Shown here piece by piece: positions 44,479 through 53,151 of a stretch of 64,000 nt of DNA (its first letter is position 1; every line of letters begins with the position of its first letter). The position numbers were made by a program, and so were the translations under genes. A model generated the notes under the pieces. The model ran no database searches. It saw only the letters and a program-made list of their open reading frames with translations, and was not told the DNA's origin. Source of the DNA: an uncultured Anaerolineae bacterium (lineage in GTDB: Bacteria > Chloroflexota > Anaerolineae > Promineifilales > Promineifilaceae). Location of the stretch: the NCBI GenBank assembly GCA_937943625.1, contig CALEAD010000079.1:1-64000 (forward strand). Reading direction: 5' to 3'.

Positions 44479-44924
44479 TCTGGATCATCTGCAATGAGGC
44501 GCGGGGAAGGAATAGCCGATGACGGCGCGGGAGGTCTGACGGCACGGACGGGATGACCATCTTCGCCGCTCATCAGGTCATCGGGCATGATGCGGCGCAC
44601 GCTTTCGCGGGGATTGTTAACGGCCGCTTGTACAGGCTCCAGGCTGCCCAACGTGGTTGCACGTATCTCTTGCTTTAGCTCAGCAAGCTGTTGCTTTAGC
44701 TGGCGCACTTCATCAACCGTGCTGCGCAGGTCGCCGCCGGCATCAGCGGCGTCTAGCTCAGCGTTTAGCTGGCGCGTAAAGTCACGCGAGATGCGCTGTA
44801 ACTTGACCACCATCACCCCCAGCCAGCGCGCCGTTTGGCGAATGCGCTGGGGCCCCATGACGATGCCCGCTATCAGCAAAATGAAAATGAGTTCAGGCAA
44901 GCCAATGCCAAAAATACTATCCAT
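44475..44924 (-). CDS. tatB: Twin-arginine translocase subunit TatB-like
   Basis: The 149-residue protein has an N-terminal helix GIGLPELIFILLIAGIVMGP with the conserved Glu, a hinge, then an amphipathic helix (RIRQTARWLGVMVVKLQRI) and a charged coiled-coil tail. The length and Glu in place of a shorter TatA pattern favour TatB. It passes Tat substrates between TatC and TatA. It lies 31 nt after tatA and overlaps tatC, giving the full minimal Tat system in order A-B-C. Confidence 0.88.
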   Translation of the reverse strand: MDSIFGIGLPELIFILLIAGIVMGPQRIRQTARWLGVMVVKLQRISRDFTRQLNAELDAADAGGDLRSTVDEVRQLKQQLAELKQEIRATTLGSLEPVQAAVNNPRESVRRIMPDDLMSGEDGHPVRAVRPPAPSSAIPSPRLIADDPE

Positions 44925-44955
44925 CTCGTCACAAAGTATGACCGCTCAACTGCGT

Positions 44956-45141
44956 TTATTTGATCTCTTTGATGTCTGGGCGCTCTTCGTTCTCTTCTTT
45001 TTGCGCGTCGCGCACGCCTTCACGAAAGGCGCGCACGCCCTTGCCCAGTTCGCTACCCAGCTTGCTAATGCGCCCAACCCCAAAGATGAGCAACACCACA
45101 ACCAAAATGATTAATAACTCTGGCGTTCCAATCGTACCCAT
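44956..45141 (-). CDS. tatA: Twin-arginine translocase subunit TatA
   Basis: The 61-residue protein has one membrane helix (GTPELLIILVVVLLIFGVGRI), the FGVGRISKLGSELGKGVRAFREGV hinge and amphipathic helix (quoted in parts), and a charged tail. It forms the oligomeric pore element for folded proteins. AAAGAGGTG lies just upstream of the ATG. It is the first gene of tatABC. The upstream 261-nt gap contains a dispersed repeat. Confidence 0.94.
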   Translation of the reverse strand: MGTIGTPELLIILVVVLLIFGVGRISKLGSELGKGVRAFREGVRDAQKEENEERPDIKEIK

Positions 45142-45402
45142 GTTTCACCTCTTTTGTCACAATTAGCTGGTCCCAGCCTGTATCTGTGGCATATCCGCCC
45201 AAAAAATTTGTGGCGCGCCCCGCTCGTGGAGAACTCCTTTGTAAATCGAACTTCCAGTTCGATACGCGGTTTGGAAAACCGCGCTACGCTTTTCATTTGT
45301 GGTGGCGGCAGCCACCGATGAAGTTTTTCTTGAAAAGGGAACGCCAGCCGCTCACTGGCGTTGCCACCTGGAGGGCAGCGCTCCCTTTGCGCATCTTTTT
45401 TT
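45142..45402. repeat. Dispersed hairpin repeat (GTAGCGCGGTTTTCC / ATCGAACT family)
   Basis: On the minus strand, about 45296-45236 reads GTAGCGCGGTTTTCCAAACC, then a GTATCGAACTGGAAGTTCGA hairpin, then TTTACAAAGGAG. The same order occurs on plus at 52001-52044. A flanking block with GGTGGCTGCCGCCACCAC lies at about 45300-45320. The rest of this 261-nt gap shows no gene. Confidence 0.75.
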
Positions 45403-47094
45403 CTATTGTACTTCAGTAGCTTGTGGTGCGCACAGGACGTTTATTTCTTCATAACCCAGGAACCAGTCGGCCAGGGTTTGGTAGCGATCACGGGAGTGGT
45501 CTATATGGCCGATTTCCACACCATGCACGGCCGTACTGATCGCATAACTGTTGGCTTGTTGGTATAGCGTCAGGGCTGGCAAGGCCGCATCAAAATAGCG
45601 CAAGAAGTTATCGTAGTAAGGCTGTCGCTCGGCCTGGGGCCAGGTCTGACGCGCCTTTTCCAGCTCCTCGCTGGCGCGACGGTTGTTCCAGGCGGCGTAA
45701 TTTTGGCCATGCACAATGGCCTCTTGGCTCCAAAAATCATACAGGTCAGGGTCGGTGGTTGGGCGCACTTCTAGCAGTGCCAGGTCAAATTCACGCGCGC
45801 CAAGTGCGGCGCGCAGCTCTGTCAGGGTGTCAACCGGTTGCAGCAATAGCTCTACGCCAATGGCCGCCCATTGCGCCTGCATGGCGGCAGCCAGGGCGCG
45901 GTGTGTGGGGGTTTGCAGGAAGAGCAGGCGCAAAGCCAGCTGCTCCTCCTCTTTTTGGCGTGTAGTCTGGCCTGCTGGCACGGTCCAACCGGCGGCATCA
46001 AGCAGGGCAACGGCCGTTTCTGGGGAAAACGCATAGTGGGTCAGCAGCGCCGGGTTGTATGCCCAGGAGGTAGGCAAATAGGGACCCTCTAGCGGCACAC
46101 CCTGCCCATTCAGCACCTCGTCCACCAGACGTTGGCGGTCCAGGCCATAAGCCAACGCCTGGCGCACATCAAAGCGGCGCAGCGCCTCCGCACCGCTCTG
46201 GCTCAGGTTAAAGAGCAATTGTGCATAGCGGAGGGCGCTGGCGCTGAAAATGCGCGCCTGGGGCAGCGCCGCCACCTGCGGCAGCATGACAGGCGAGACG
46301 GAGTTGATAGCGTGAATGTCGCCTGCGGCAAAGGCTGCCAATAAGGTGGCTTCATCGGCAAAGAAGCGAATTTCCAGCGCGTCCAGGTGGGTTTGCTGCC
46401 AATAACGCGGGTTGGGTAGCAGGCGCAAACGGCCGCTGCGCGCCGGTTCCTGATCTGGAGCAACAACAAAAGGACCGGTGCCCACAGGCGAAAGATTAAA
46501 GGGATGCGCAGGCAGGGAAACGGCCGTTACCCCTTGCAGCAGATGCGCAGGCAGCAGACCAATGGTCAAGGCTTCTAGAAAAGGGGCATAAGGGGCAGAT
46601 AGCTGAAACTGGATCGCGCGCTCATTAACGGCCGCAACCGTCACCGTTTGCCAGAGCGCGGCCAAAGCTGCCGGGCCAGTAAAGCCTTCTTGCTGCATCA
46701 ACCCATACGTAAAGAGGGCGTCTTGCACCGTCACGGGCTGCCCATCTTGCCAGCTTACGTCGCTGCGCAACGTCACGGTCAGGGTACGGCCGTCTTCTGC
46801 TACCGTCCAAGACTCCGCCAGAGCTGGAACCAGTCGTCCCGCCTCGTCGCGCCGCGCCAGCCCATCAAAAATCAGGCTGACCAGCTCTCGGTCTACCGGA
46901 TTTTCTTCGCTCAGCAAAGGGTTCAGGTAACGCGGGGCACCCACCATCCCTTCGATAACCGTGCCCCCCTCAACAGGCCGCGTTTGCGCGCAATAGCTGA
47001 CCGCATCTACCTGCACCTGATAGGAAAGCAGCGCCAGCACAAAAATGAAGGCGCACAGCGCCAGCAGAAACTGCCAGCGAAGTTGAACTTTCAT
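45403..47094 (-). CDS. Oligopeptide/nickel-type ABC substrate-binding protein (SBP_bac_5)
   Basis: The 563-residue protein is anchored or exported by an N-terminal helix (LLALCAFIFVLALLSYQVQV). It shows GMVGAPRYLNPLLSEEN and LVSLIFDGLARRDEAGRLVPALAESWTV (in parts), the classical start of DppA/OppA-like proteins. TVTLRSDVSWQDGQPV and QALAYGLDRQRLV follow. It should bind peptides or other solutes outside the membrane. No permease or ATPase genes are next to it. It lies between tatA and secG on the same strand, 58 nt after secG. Confidence 0.9.
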   Translation of the reverse strand: MKVQLRWQFLLALCAFIFVLALLSYQVQVDAVSYCAQTRPVEGGTVIEGMVGAPRYLNPLLSEENPVDRELVSLIFDGLARRDEAGRLVPALAESWTVAEDGRTLTVTLRSDVSWQDGQPVTVQDALFTYGLMQQEGFTGPAALAALWQTVTVAAVNERAIQFQLSAPYAPFLEALTIGLLPAHLLQGVTAVSLPAHPFNLSPVGTGPFVVAPDQEPARSGRLRLLPNPRYWQQTHLDALEIRFFADEATLLAAFAAGDIHAINSVSPVMLPQVAALPQARIFSASALRYAQLLFNLSQSGAEALRRFDVRQALAYGLDRQRLVDEVLNGQGVPLEGPYLPTSWAYNPALLTHYAFSPETAVALLDAAGWTVPAGQTTRQKEEEQLALRLLFLQTPTHRALAAAMQAQWAAIGVELLLQPVDTLTELRAALGAREFDLALLEVRPTTDPDLYDFWSQEAIVHGQNYAAWNNRRASEELEKARQTWPQAERQPYYDNFLRYFDAALPALTLYQQANSYAISTAVHGVEIGHIDHSRDRYQTLADWFLGYEEINVLCAPQATEVQ

Positions 47095-47152
47095 GGGAAA
47101 GAGGGATAGCCGGTCAACCTCTCAACTGATCGGCCGACCGACTAATGGTTAA

Positions 47153-47398
47153 CTATCCCAGAGCCAAAAAGGCAAGAATGGTAACCGTGAAGAAGGCAAT
47201 AGAGGTAGCAATGGTCAATTTGTGCAGGGTTGCCTCTACACCGCGCCGCGTGCGCACGCCTCCGCTCAGGTCCGTGCCACCCCCCAAGAAACCACCCAGG
47301 TCAGAGCCTTTTACCTGGAGCAGCACCAGTACGATCATGGCAATGCCCAGGATAATTTCGATAACGCTCAGGTAAGGAGCTAATGGTGCAAAATCCAT
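47153..47398 (-). CDS. secG: Preprotein translocase subunit SecG
   Basis: The 81-residue protein has two membrane helices (VIEIILGIAMIVLVLLQV and ATSIAFFTVTILAFLAL). The conserved loop GSDLGGFLGGGTDLSGGVRTRRG, which is Gly-rich with the RRG motif, is diagnostic for SecG. It supports SecYEG-driven secretion. It is followed by a secreted peptide-binding protein and the tat genes, so this region collects export functions. A GACCGA-type repeat separates it from the next gene. Confidence 0.95.
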   Translation of the reverse strand: MDFAPLAPYLSVIEIILGIAMIVLVLLQVKGSDLGGFLGGGTDLSGGVRTRRGVEATLHKLTIATSIAFFTVTILAFLALG

Positions 47399-47661
47399 CT
47401 TTCTAAATTCCTCACTACTAAAATTTGGTCATACTGCAAGCCAGGGGCGCATTATAGCAAGGCGCTGGCAAGCCGTCGAATCCAGAAGCGGCATGGCAGC
47501 CATTCTGGCATGGCTCATGACGCCCTGGCGAGATGCTTTACAATTTTTTCGCCCGCCAACGACAGACCGCCGACCGCGACACTGGAGAGGTATAGTGGTC
47601 GGCGGTCTAATTTGTAAAGATGCTTTGAACCATGCTCAATGCTCAATTTAACGCATTGATT
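47399..47661. repeat. Two copies of the composite repeat tail in opposite orientation
   Basis: About 47512-47545 (minus sense) reads AAAAATTGTAAAGCATCTCG then CCAGGGCGTCATGAGCCA. About 47595-47632 (plus sense) reads GTGGTCGGCGGTCTAATTTG then TAAAGATGCTTTGAACCA, nearly identical to 21567-21604. Between them are GACAGACCGCCGACCGCGAC units. No gene is visible. Confidence 0.75.
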
Positions 47662-48246
47662 TCAAAAACTGGTAGGATTTTTGCCCTGAACCGCTTTGTA
47701 ATTAGCTTTAATCAGCGCCATGTCTGCTTCCAGATCGCCGGTAGGCCAGACTGGCGCGCATAAGCCTACAACCTTACGCTTATAGTCTGCAACCACCGGC
47801 AAAATGGGCACGCCCGCGCCCAGGGCAATGTAGTAGAAACCCGTTTTCCAACGCTGCACTTTGCTGCGCGTGCCTTCAGGAGAGATGGCCAGCAGCAGCT
47901 TGTCCCGCTTCTGATACACGTCTACAATCTGTTCTACCAGTCCGTGAGGTGACCTGCGGTCTACTGGGATACCTCCCAAGCGGGTGAGCAACGGTCGTAA
48001 CGGGCCATTGACAAACGTATGTTTACCCAGCCACGACATCTGGATGCCAAGCGAGAACATGATAATCAGCGTCAAGAAAAAGTCCCAGTTAGAGGTATGC
48101 GGTGCACCAATCAAAACCATTTTGGCTTGATTGGGAAACTTCCCTTCGTAACGCCAGCCCAGGGTGTGAAATAGCCAAGCGGCAAAACGCTTGAGCCATT
48201 TACCCTGACGCTGCGGTACGGCCGTCCCAATCTTAGGTATGGTCAT
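47662..48246 (-). CDS. Acyltransferase, PlsC/glycerolphosphate-acyltransferase-like (copy 1)
   Basis: The 194-residue protein has GAPHTSNWDFF, matching the HxxxxD catalytic motif of PlsC-type acyltransferases, and ISPEGTRSKVQRWKTGFYYIA, where EGTR is the second glycerol-phosphate-binding motif. VPILPVVADYKRK closes the fold. It is shorter than typical PlsC and resembles a soluble cytoplasmic subgroup. It is adjacent to a paralogue upstream with which it shares about half of its residues by eye. A TTG two codons earlier is possible. Its lipid acceptor is uncertain. Confidence 0.85.
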   Translation of the reverse strand: MTIPKIGTAVPQRQGKWLKRFAAWLFHTLGWRYEGKFPNQAKMVLIGAPHTSNWDFFLTLIIMFSLGIQMSWLGKHTFVNGPLRPLLTRLGGIPVDRRSPHGLVEQIVDVYQKRDKLLLAISPEGTRSKVQRWKTGFYYIALGAGVPILPVVADYKRKVVGLCAPVWPTGDLEADMALIKANYKAVQGKNPTSF

Positions 48247-48275
48247 GAACAATCCTTTGGCCGCAAAGTGTGGAT

Positions 48276-48911
48276 TTACAGCCCGTAATTTTGCGGAATT
48301 TTACCCCGTACACCCCGGTAATGTGCCTGAATTTGCGGCAAATCCTCATCCAGGTTGCCGCTGGGGTAAAATACTGGCGCGAACTCAATAAGTTTACGGC
48401 CGTAATCAAACTTCACCGGCACAATTGGCACACCAGCGCCTACGGCAATGTGATAAAATCCATGCTTCCACTCGTTAACCCGCCGGCGCGTTCCCTCTGG
48501 CAAAATAACCAGATAGAACTGCTGGCGCTGCTTATAGGCATCTACCATTTGCCCAACCAGCCCTTGTGACGTGTGCCGCCGCACCGGCACGCCCCCTAAC
48601 CAGCGCATAAGGCCCCCAAATGGCCAGCGAAAGAGCGTATGCTTGGCCATAAAAGAGAGACGCAACCCCAGGGCAAACATCCCCAACATGCCGATGACCA
48701 TATCCCAGCTAGAAGTGTGCGGGGCGATGATGAGTAGTAGCCTGGGCATATCCGGCAGTTCGCCGCGAATGCGCCAACCGAGCAGCGCCAACCCCATCAC
48801 ACCCAACCAATGTGTCAGGCGATTTCCGCGGCGTGGCGTCTGGGGGCCGATTTCCAGTTCTACCACCTGCTCTACGCGCGAAGTAACAGGGTTCAAGACG
48901 AAATTTGTCAT
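48276..48911 (-). CDS. Acyltransferase, PlsC-like (copy 2)
   Basis: The 211-residue protein has the same motifs as its neighbour: IAPHTSSWDMV (HxxxxD), VILPEGTRRRVNEWKHGFYHIA with EGTR, and VPIVPVKFDYGRK. It has an extra N-terminal 20 residues. It ends 29 nt before copy 1. The tandem pair probably arose by duplication, with the two enzymes possibly acylating sn-1 and sn-2 or different acceptors (inference). AAGGGAGG before its start lies directly behind a GACCGCC repeat hairpin. Confidence 0.85.
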   Translation of the reverse strand: MTNFVLNPVTSRVEQVVELEIGPQTPRRGNRLTHWLGVMGLALLGWRIRGELPDMPRLLLIIAPHTSSWDMVIGMLGMFALGLRLSFMAKHTLFRWPFGGLMRWLGGVPVRRHTSQGLVGQMVDAYKQRQQFYLVILPEGTRRRVNEWKHGFYHIAVGAGVPIVPVKFDYGRKLIEFAPVFYPSGNLDEDLPQIQAHYRGVRGKIPQNYGL

Positions 48912-49050
48912 TACCTTTTCTACCTCCCTTGAAAATGACCGCCGACGGCCGACCGCAAACCGCCATACCTTTCCAGTGTCGCGGTCGGCAGTCGGCTGTC
49001 AGCGGTCGGAAAAATTGTAAAGCATCTCTCCAGAGCGTCATGAACCATGT
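48912..49050. repeat. GACCGC-family inverted repeat plus tail, upstream of acyltransferase gene
   Basis: Arms 48937-48956 and 48981-49000 (20 nt each, about 16 matches) form a hairpin. 49009-49048 carries the shared tail GTAAAGCATCTCTCCAGAG then CGTCATGAACCAT. On the minus strand the left arm leads through TCATTTTCAAGGGAGG into ATG 48911. Confidence 0.8.
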
Positions 49051-49092
49051 CCATATCTATCAAGCTTCAGTCTTGGCAGTTCTCCTGCTCCT

Positions 49093-51894
49093 TTACGATT
49101 TCAGCTCTAGCCAATTCTGGCCAATGCTGGATTCCACCTTGAGCGGGACATCTAACTTAAAAGCATTGGACATCGTTTCAACCATTAGCGGACGCACCTG
49201 ATCTAGCTCAGATTCAGGCACTTCTAGTAACAATTCATCGTGTACTTGCAACAACATTTGTGTCCGGTAACGGCCGTCTGCCAGCGCCCGGTGCAGGCGA
49301 ATCATGGCAATCTTGATAATATCTGCCGCCGTACCCTGGATGGGGTGATTGATCGCCTCGCGCTCGGCGCGCAGCCACGCCTGCCGGTTACTACCGGTCA
49401 TCTGGCCACGAAAAATGGGGAAATAGCGTCGGCGCCCTAGCAACGTCTCCACGTACCCCTCTTTTCTCGCCTTTTCTTTGGTGGCATCTAGATAGCGCCG
49501 GATGCCGGGAAAACGGCCGAAATACTCTTCAATATAATTTTCCGCCTCCGCCAGCGTCAGCTCGGAATCACGCGCCAGGCGATACGCCCCCATGCCATAG
49601 ATCAGCCCAAAGTTGACCGCTTTGGCAAAACGCCGCTGATTATACGTCACCTGTTCCAGCGGGATGCCATACACAGCAGCGGCCGTTGTGCGGTGAATGT
49701 CCTGATCCTGCCGAAACGCCTCCAACAGCGCCTCATCCTGGCTGACATGCGCCAAAATACGCAGCTCCACCTGCGAATAGTCAGCCGAAAGGAAGAGCCA
49801 GCCAGGACGAGCCACAAAGCCGCGGCGAATCTGCTGCCCCACCTCACTGCGAATGGGAATGTTTTGCAGGTTCGGGTTGCTGCTGGCCAGCCGCCCGGTG
49901 ACGGCTCCCGTCTGGTTAAAGCTGGTGTGCAGCCGCCCCGTTTGTGGATTCACCAGCTCTGGCAGTGCATCCACATACGTGCTTTTCAGCTTGCCCAATT
50001 CGCGGTATTCCAGAATCAGCGCGATGATGCCGGTGCTATCCCGCTCTTGCAGGCTCTCCAGCACGCCCGCAGCAGTTGAATAATGGCCACTGCTGGTCTT
50101 ACTCAGCCCTTCGGTAGGCAGGCGCAGCTTTTTGAACAAAATGTCGCTCATCTGCTGCGTCGAGTTGATATTGAAAGGTTCCTTGGCAATGGCGTGAATC
50201 TCTTGTTCCAACGCCACCAACCGCGCCGCCAGGTCTTGCGACATCTGGTGAAAGAATTGCTGGTCAATGCCCACACCCGCTTGTTCCATCGCCGAAAGGA
50301 CGGGAATCAGCGGCATTTCAATGTCCAGCACCTTCTCTAACCCCTTTTCGCGAATTTCGTTGCGCAATGGGGTCAAAAGGCGTAGGGTTATATCGGCATC
50401 GGCCGCACCGTAGCGGGCAGCTTCTTCAATAGGCACTTCAGCAAAACTACGCTGATTGGCCCCTTTGCCAATCAACTGGCTGATGTCTGTCATCTCGATG
50501 CCCAAACGATGGAAGGCCAGGTCTTTCAGCCCTTTGTGTTTGGTAGCAGGATCGGTTAACCACTCGGCAATCATGGTGTCGAACACAATGGGGCTGACGC
50601 GCAGGCCATGCCGGTCAAGAACGGTATAGTCGTATTTGACATTGTGGCCTACTTTGGCAATGGCCGGGTTGCTCAATGGGGCTTGCAGGACAGCGCGCAC
50701 TTCTTCCCAACTTAGCTGATCGGGAGCACGCTGTACGGCGCCGGCAAAAAGGGAAAGCTGGCCGCTGCTGCTCTGCGCCGGGTTGGTCAGATGATTAATG
50801 GGAATGTAGTAGGCATCGGGTGGCTGCACCGCCAGGCAAAGGCCAACAATTTCCGCCGACATGGTGTCCAAGCTGGTCGTTTCTGTGTCGAAGCTGATCA
50901 GGCTGGCCTGGTTGAGGCGCGTGGCCAGTTCGGTTAGCTGTTGCGGCGTGCGAATGATGTGGGGCCGGGTTGGCTGGTGACCAGGAGGGTGGGCAACGAC
51001 AACGGCCGTTTCCCCTTGCGGCACTTTCTCCGTTAACAAATTGGTCAGGGTACGAAACTCAAGCTGCTGAAAGAGATCGAGCACCGGGCGCACGGAAAAA
51101 TCTTGCGTCACGCAGGCATTCAGGTCCAGCGTAATGGGGGCATCGGTAATGATACGCGCCAGCTTTTGGCTGAGGTAAGCGCTTTCGCGCCCGTCTGCCA
51201 GCTTTTTGGCTAATGCACCTTTGATGCGATTCAAATTGGCGTAGATGCCATCCAGGGTGCCGAATTCCTGCAACAGCTTGACGGCCGTTTTCTCGCCAAT
51301 GCCACGCACACCGGGGATATTATCGCTGCTGTCCCCTACCAGCGCCTTGTAATCCACAATCTGGTCTGGTCGCACCCCGAGCTTCTCTTGAACGGCCGTT
51401 GTGTCATACAGCTCTACCAACTGCCCACTGCGCGCCGGCAGTTCCACGCGCGTATTCTCGTCTACCAGTTGCAACAAGTCCCGGTCACCGGTAATGATGT
51501 GCACCGGCACCCCCAGCCCTTTAGCCTGCTGCGCCACCGTGCCCAGCACATCATCCGCCTCATATCCTTCCAGCGCCAAAATCGGGATATTCAGCGCGCC
51601 AATCACCTGCTTAATCCGCTCGATTTGCAGGTGCAGTTCATCCGGCATCTTCGCGCGCGTGCCTTTATATTCAGCAAAAAGCGCATCGCGGAAAGTGGCG
51701 CCCACATCAAAACTCACGGCCAGATAAGCAGGTGGGTCCGCAGACAGGATCAGGTCTAGCAACATGCGCGTAAAGCCGTAGGTAGCATTTGTGGGCTCGC
51801 CCGCTTTTGTGGCAAAGGATTCCAGCGGCAGGGCAAAGAACATGCGGTAGGCCAGCGCGTGGCCATCAATGAGGACTAATTTTTGTGTGGTCAT
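49093..51894 (-). CDS. polA: DNA polymerase I
   Basis: The 933-residue protein has three domains in order. The 5' nuclease domain (1-300) contains LVLIDGHALAYRMFF and ITGDRDLLQLVD. The 3'-5' exonuclease domain (about 320-500) has FDTETTSLD (DxE), HNVKYDYTVLD and AADADITLRLL, so proofreading looks intact. The polymerase domain has motif A SADYSQVELRILAH, motif B RRFAKAVNFGLIYGMG and motif C QVHDELLLEV. It works in Okazaki-fragment maturation and repair. The start MTTQKLVLIDGH at 51894 is preferred over the open frame to 51915. Confidence 0.97.
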   Translation of the reverse strand: MTTQKLVLIDGHALAYRMFFALPLESFATKAGEPTNATYGFTRMLLDLILSADPPAYLAVSFDVGATFRDALFAEYKGTRAKMPDELHLQIERIKQVIGALNIPILALEGYEADDVLGTVAQQAKGLGVPVHIITGDRDLLQLVDENTRVELPARSGQLVELYDTTAVQEKLGVRPDQIVDYKALVGDSSDNIPGVRGIGEKTAVKLLQEFGTLDGIYANLNRIKGALAKKLADGRESAYLSQKLARIITDAPITLDLNACVTQDFSVRPVLDLFQQLEFRTLTNLLTEKVPQGETAVVVAHPPGHQPTRPHIIRTPQQLTELATRLNQASLISFDTETTSLDTMSAEIVGLCLAVQPPDAYYIPINHLTNPAQSSSGQLSLFAGAVQRAPDQLSWEEVRAVLQAPLSNPAIAKVGHNVKYDYTVLDRHGLRVSPIVFDTMIAEWLTDPATKHKGLKDLAFHRLGIEMTDISQLIGKGANQRSFAEVPIEEAARYGAADADITLRLLTPLRNEIREKGLEKVLDIEMPLIPVLSAMEQAGVGIDQQFFHQMSQDLAARLVALEQEIHAIAKEPFNINSTQQMSDILFKKLRLPTEGLSKTSSGHYSTAAGVLESLQERDSTGIIALILEYRELGKLKSTYVDALPELVNPQTGRLHTSFNQTGAVTGRLASSNPNLQNIPIRSEVGQQIRRGFVARPGWLFLSADYSQVELRILAHVSQDEALLEAFRQDQDIHRTTAAAVYGIPLEQVTYNQRRFAKAVNFGLIYGMGAYRLARDSELTLAEAENYIEEYFGRFPGIRRYLDATKEKARKEGYVETLLGRRRYFPIFRGQMTGSNRQAWLRAEREAINHPIQGTAADIIKIAMIRLHRALADGRYRTQMLLQVHDELLLEVPESELDQVRPLMVETMSNAFKLDVPLKVESSIGQNWLELKS

Positions 51895-52274
51895 GGGGCA
51901 ATTATACCGCAGCACCCCCAGACAAACCTGGCTGGGTTTCTTCCTCTATTTTGCCTCCCTTGAAAATGACGGCCGACGGCCGTCGGCCGTCTGTAGCGCA
52001 GTTTTCCCAACCGCGTGTCGAACTGAAAGTTCGATTTACGAAGGAGAGTTCACCGGCTGCACCGACCACCATGAATGAAAATGGAACGCAAGGTGCCGAG
52101 CCTGCGTGCACCAGGTTTGGCAACCTGGGCTATATGCACAACCGTCCGCGGACGGCCGTTCACGGGCGGCTGTCTGCGGTCACTTACGAAGGAATTGGCA
52201 ACGTGAATTAAAACGTGAGAAGAGAAGGCCAACTTTTGCCAGAGGTTGGCCTTTTCTTTTGTTACAATTGGCAC
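51895..52274. repeat. Repeat mosaic between polA and DUF309 gene, including a 24-bp perfect palindrome
   Basis: 51968-51991 is a perfect 24-bp palindrome built from GACGGCC and CGGCCGTC units. It is followed by the GCGCAGTTTTCCCAACCGCG and TCGAACTGAAAGTTCGA hairpins (52001-52035) and TTTACGAAGGAG. A block at 52040-52092 nearly identical to 21495-21545 (opposite strand) comes next, then a CAGGTTTGGCAACCTG hairpin (about 52111-52126). It ends with more GACGGCCGTTCACGG units. No gene is visible in this 380-nt stretch. Confidence 0.8.
52222..52260 (+). terminator. Rho-independent terminator or attenuator just before the DUF309 gene
   Basis: A 12-bp stem (52222-52233 with 52245-52256, core AAGGCCAAC/GTTGGCCTT) with an 11-nt loop is followed by TTTT. 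It points in the direction of the downstream gene and ends only about 15 nt before its ATG. It either ends a short leader transcript (attenuation) or insulates the gene. Confidence 0.75.
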
Positions 52275-53141
52275 ATGATCAATGAGAAGCATGTCCCATT
52301 AATTGTTGGCTTTGTTTCTGACCTGATGTTCCAGACGCGCATCGCGCATACGGTACAGGAAATCGGCTTTCACGCCCAGTGGGTGGAAAATGCTGAAGAG
52401 ATTGGCAGTATAGACCCGACCGCTCCGCAAGAGACCCCTGGCGAAATGCTACACGGCCGTGAAGGAAAACTGTTCGAGCAGATCACGGCCTGGCAACCGT
52501 CGCTATTGCTGTTCGACTTGAATAGCCGCGCCATTCCCTGGCACATCTGGATTCCCATTCTCAAATCGTCGCCGGCCACGCGCCGCATTCCCATCCTCTG
52601 CTTTGGCCCGCACGAGGATGTGGCGATGATGAACGAGGCAAAGCGCATCGGTGCAGACGCCGTGTTGGCGCGCTCTCGCTTTACCAGCGACATGGCGCAA
52701 TTGCTGCAGCGCTACGCGCGCGTCCCTGATTACGACGGCGTGCAGCGCGCGTGCAGTACGCCCCTCAGTGAACTGGGCCGGCGTGGGATCGAGATGTTCA
52801 ATGCGGGAGAGTATTACAAGTGCCACGACGATCTGGAAGCGGCCTGGGTCGCAGACCAGGGTCCTGGCCGCGATCTGTATCGCGGCATTTTGCAGGTAGC
52901 GATTGCCCTGTACCAGGTGCAACGCGGCAACTATCGCGGCGCCGTGAAGATGCTGCTGCGCGTGCGGCAATGGCTAGACCCGCTGCCAGACGTATGCCGT
53001 GGGGTACAGGTGGCGCGCCTGCGTGAGAATGCGCAGCATATCTATGCGCAAGTGCAGGCACTGGGCAGCGAAAATCTAGCCCAATTTGATTGGTCTATTG
53101 TGGAACCGGTCGTCTGGGAGGAGGGAAACAGCGGGGGGTGA
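52275..53141 (+). CDS. Receiver-like domain fused to DUF309 domain
   Basis: The protein has 288 residues. The N-terminal half (1-150) has a CheY-like fold pattern: LIVGFVSDLMFQTRI, SLLLFDLNSRAIPWH, IPILCFGPHEDVAMM and GADAVLARSRFTSDM match beta3-beta4-beta5 of receivers. It may lack the full acidic pocket. The C-terminal half is DUF309: GIEMFNAGEYYKCHDDLEAAW and GILQVAIALYQVQRGNYRGA. DUF309 proteins are helical with a conserved FNxxxYxxxHxxLE-like pocket; their role is unknown. TACAAT lies 6 nt before the ATG, with a terminator hairpin just upstream. Confidence 0.75.
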   Translation: MINEKHVPLIVGFVSDLMFQTRIAHTVQEIGFHAQWVENAEEIGSIDPTAPQETPGEMLHGREGKLFEQITAWQPSLLLFDLNSRAIPWHIWIPILKSSPATRRIPILCFGPHEDVAMMNEAKRIGADAVLARSRFTSDMAQLLQRYARVPDYDGVQRACSTPLSELGRRGIEMFNAGEYYKCHDDLEAAWVADQGPGRDLYRGILQVAIALYQVQRGNYRGAVKMLLRVRQWLDPLPDVCRGVQVARLRENAQHIYAQVQALGSENLAQFDWSIVEPVVWEEGNSGG

Positions 53142-53151
53142 ACTTCCCTGG

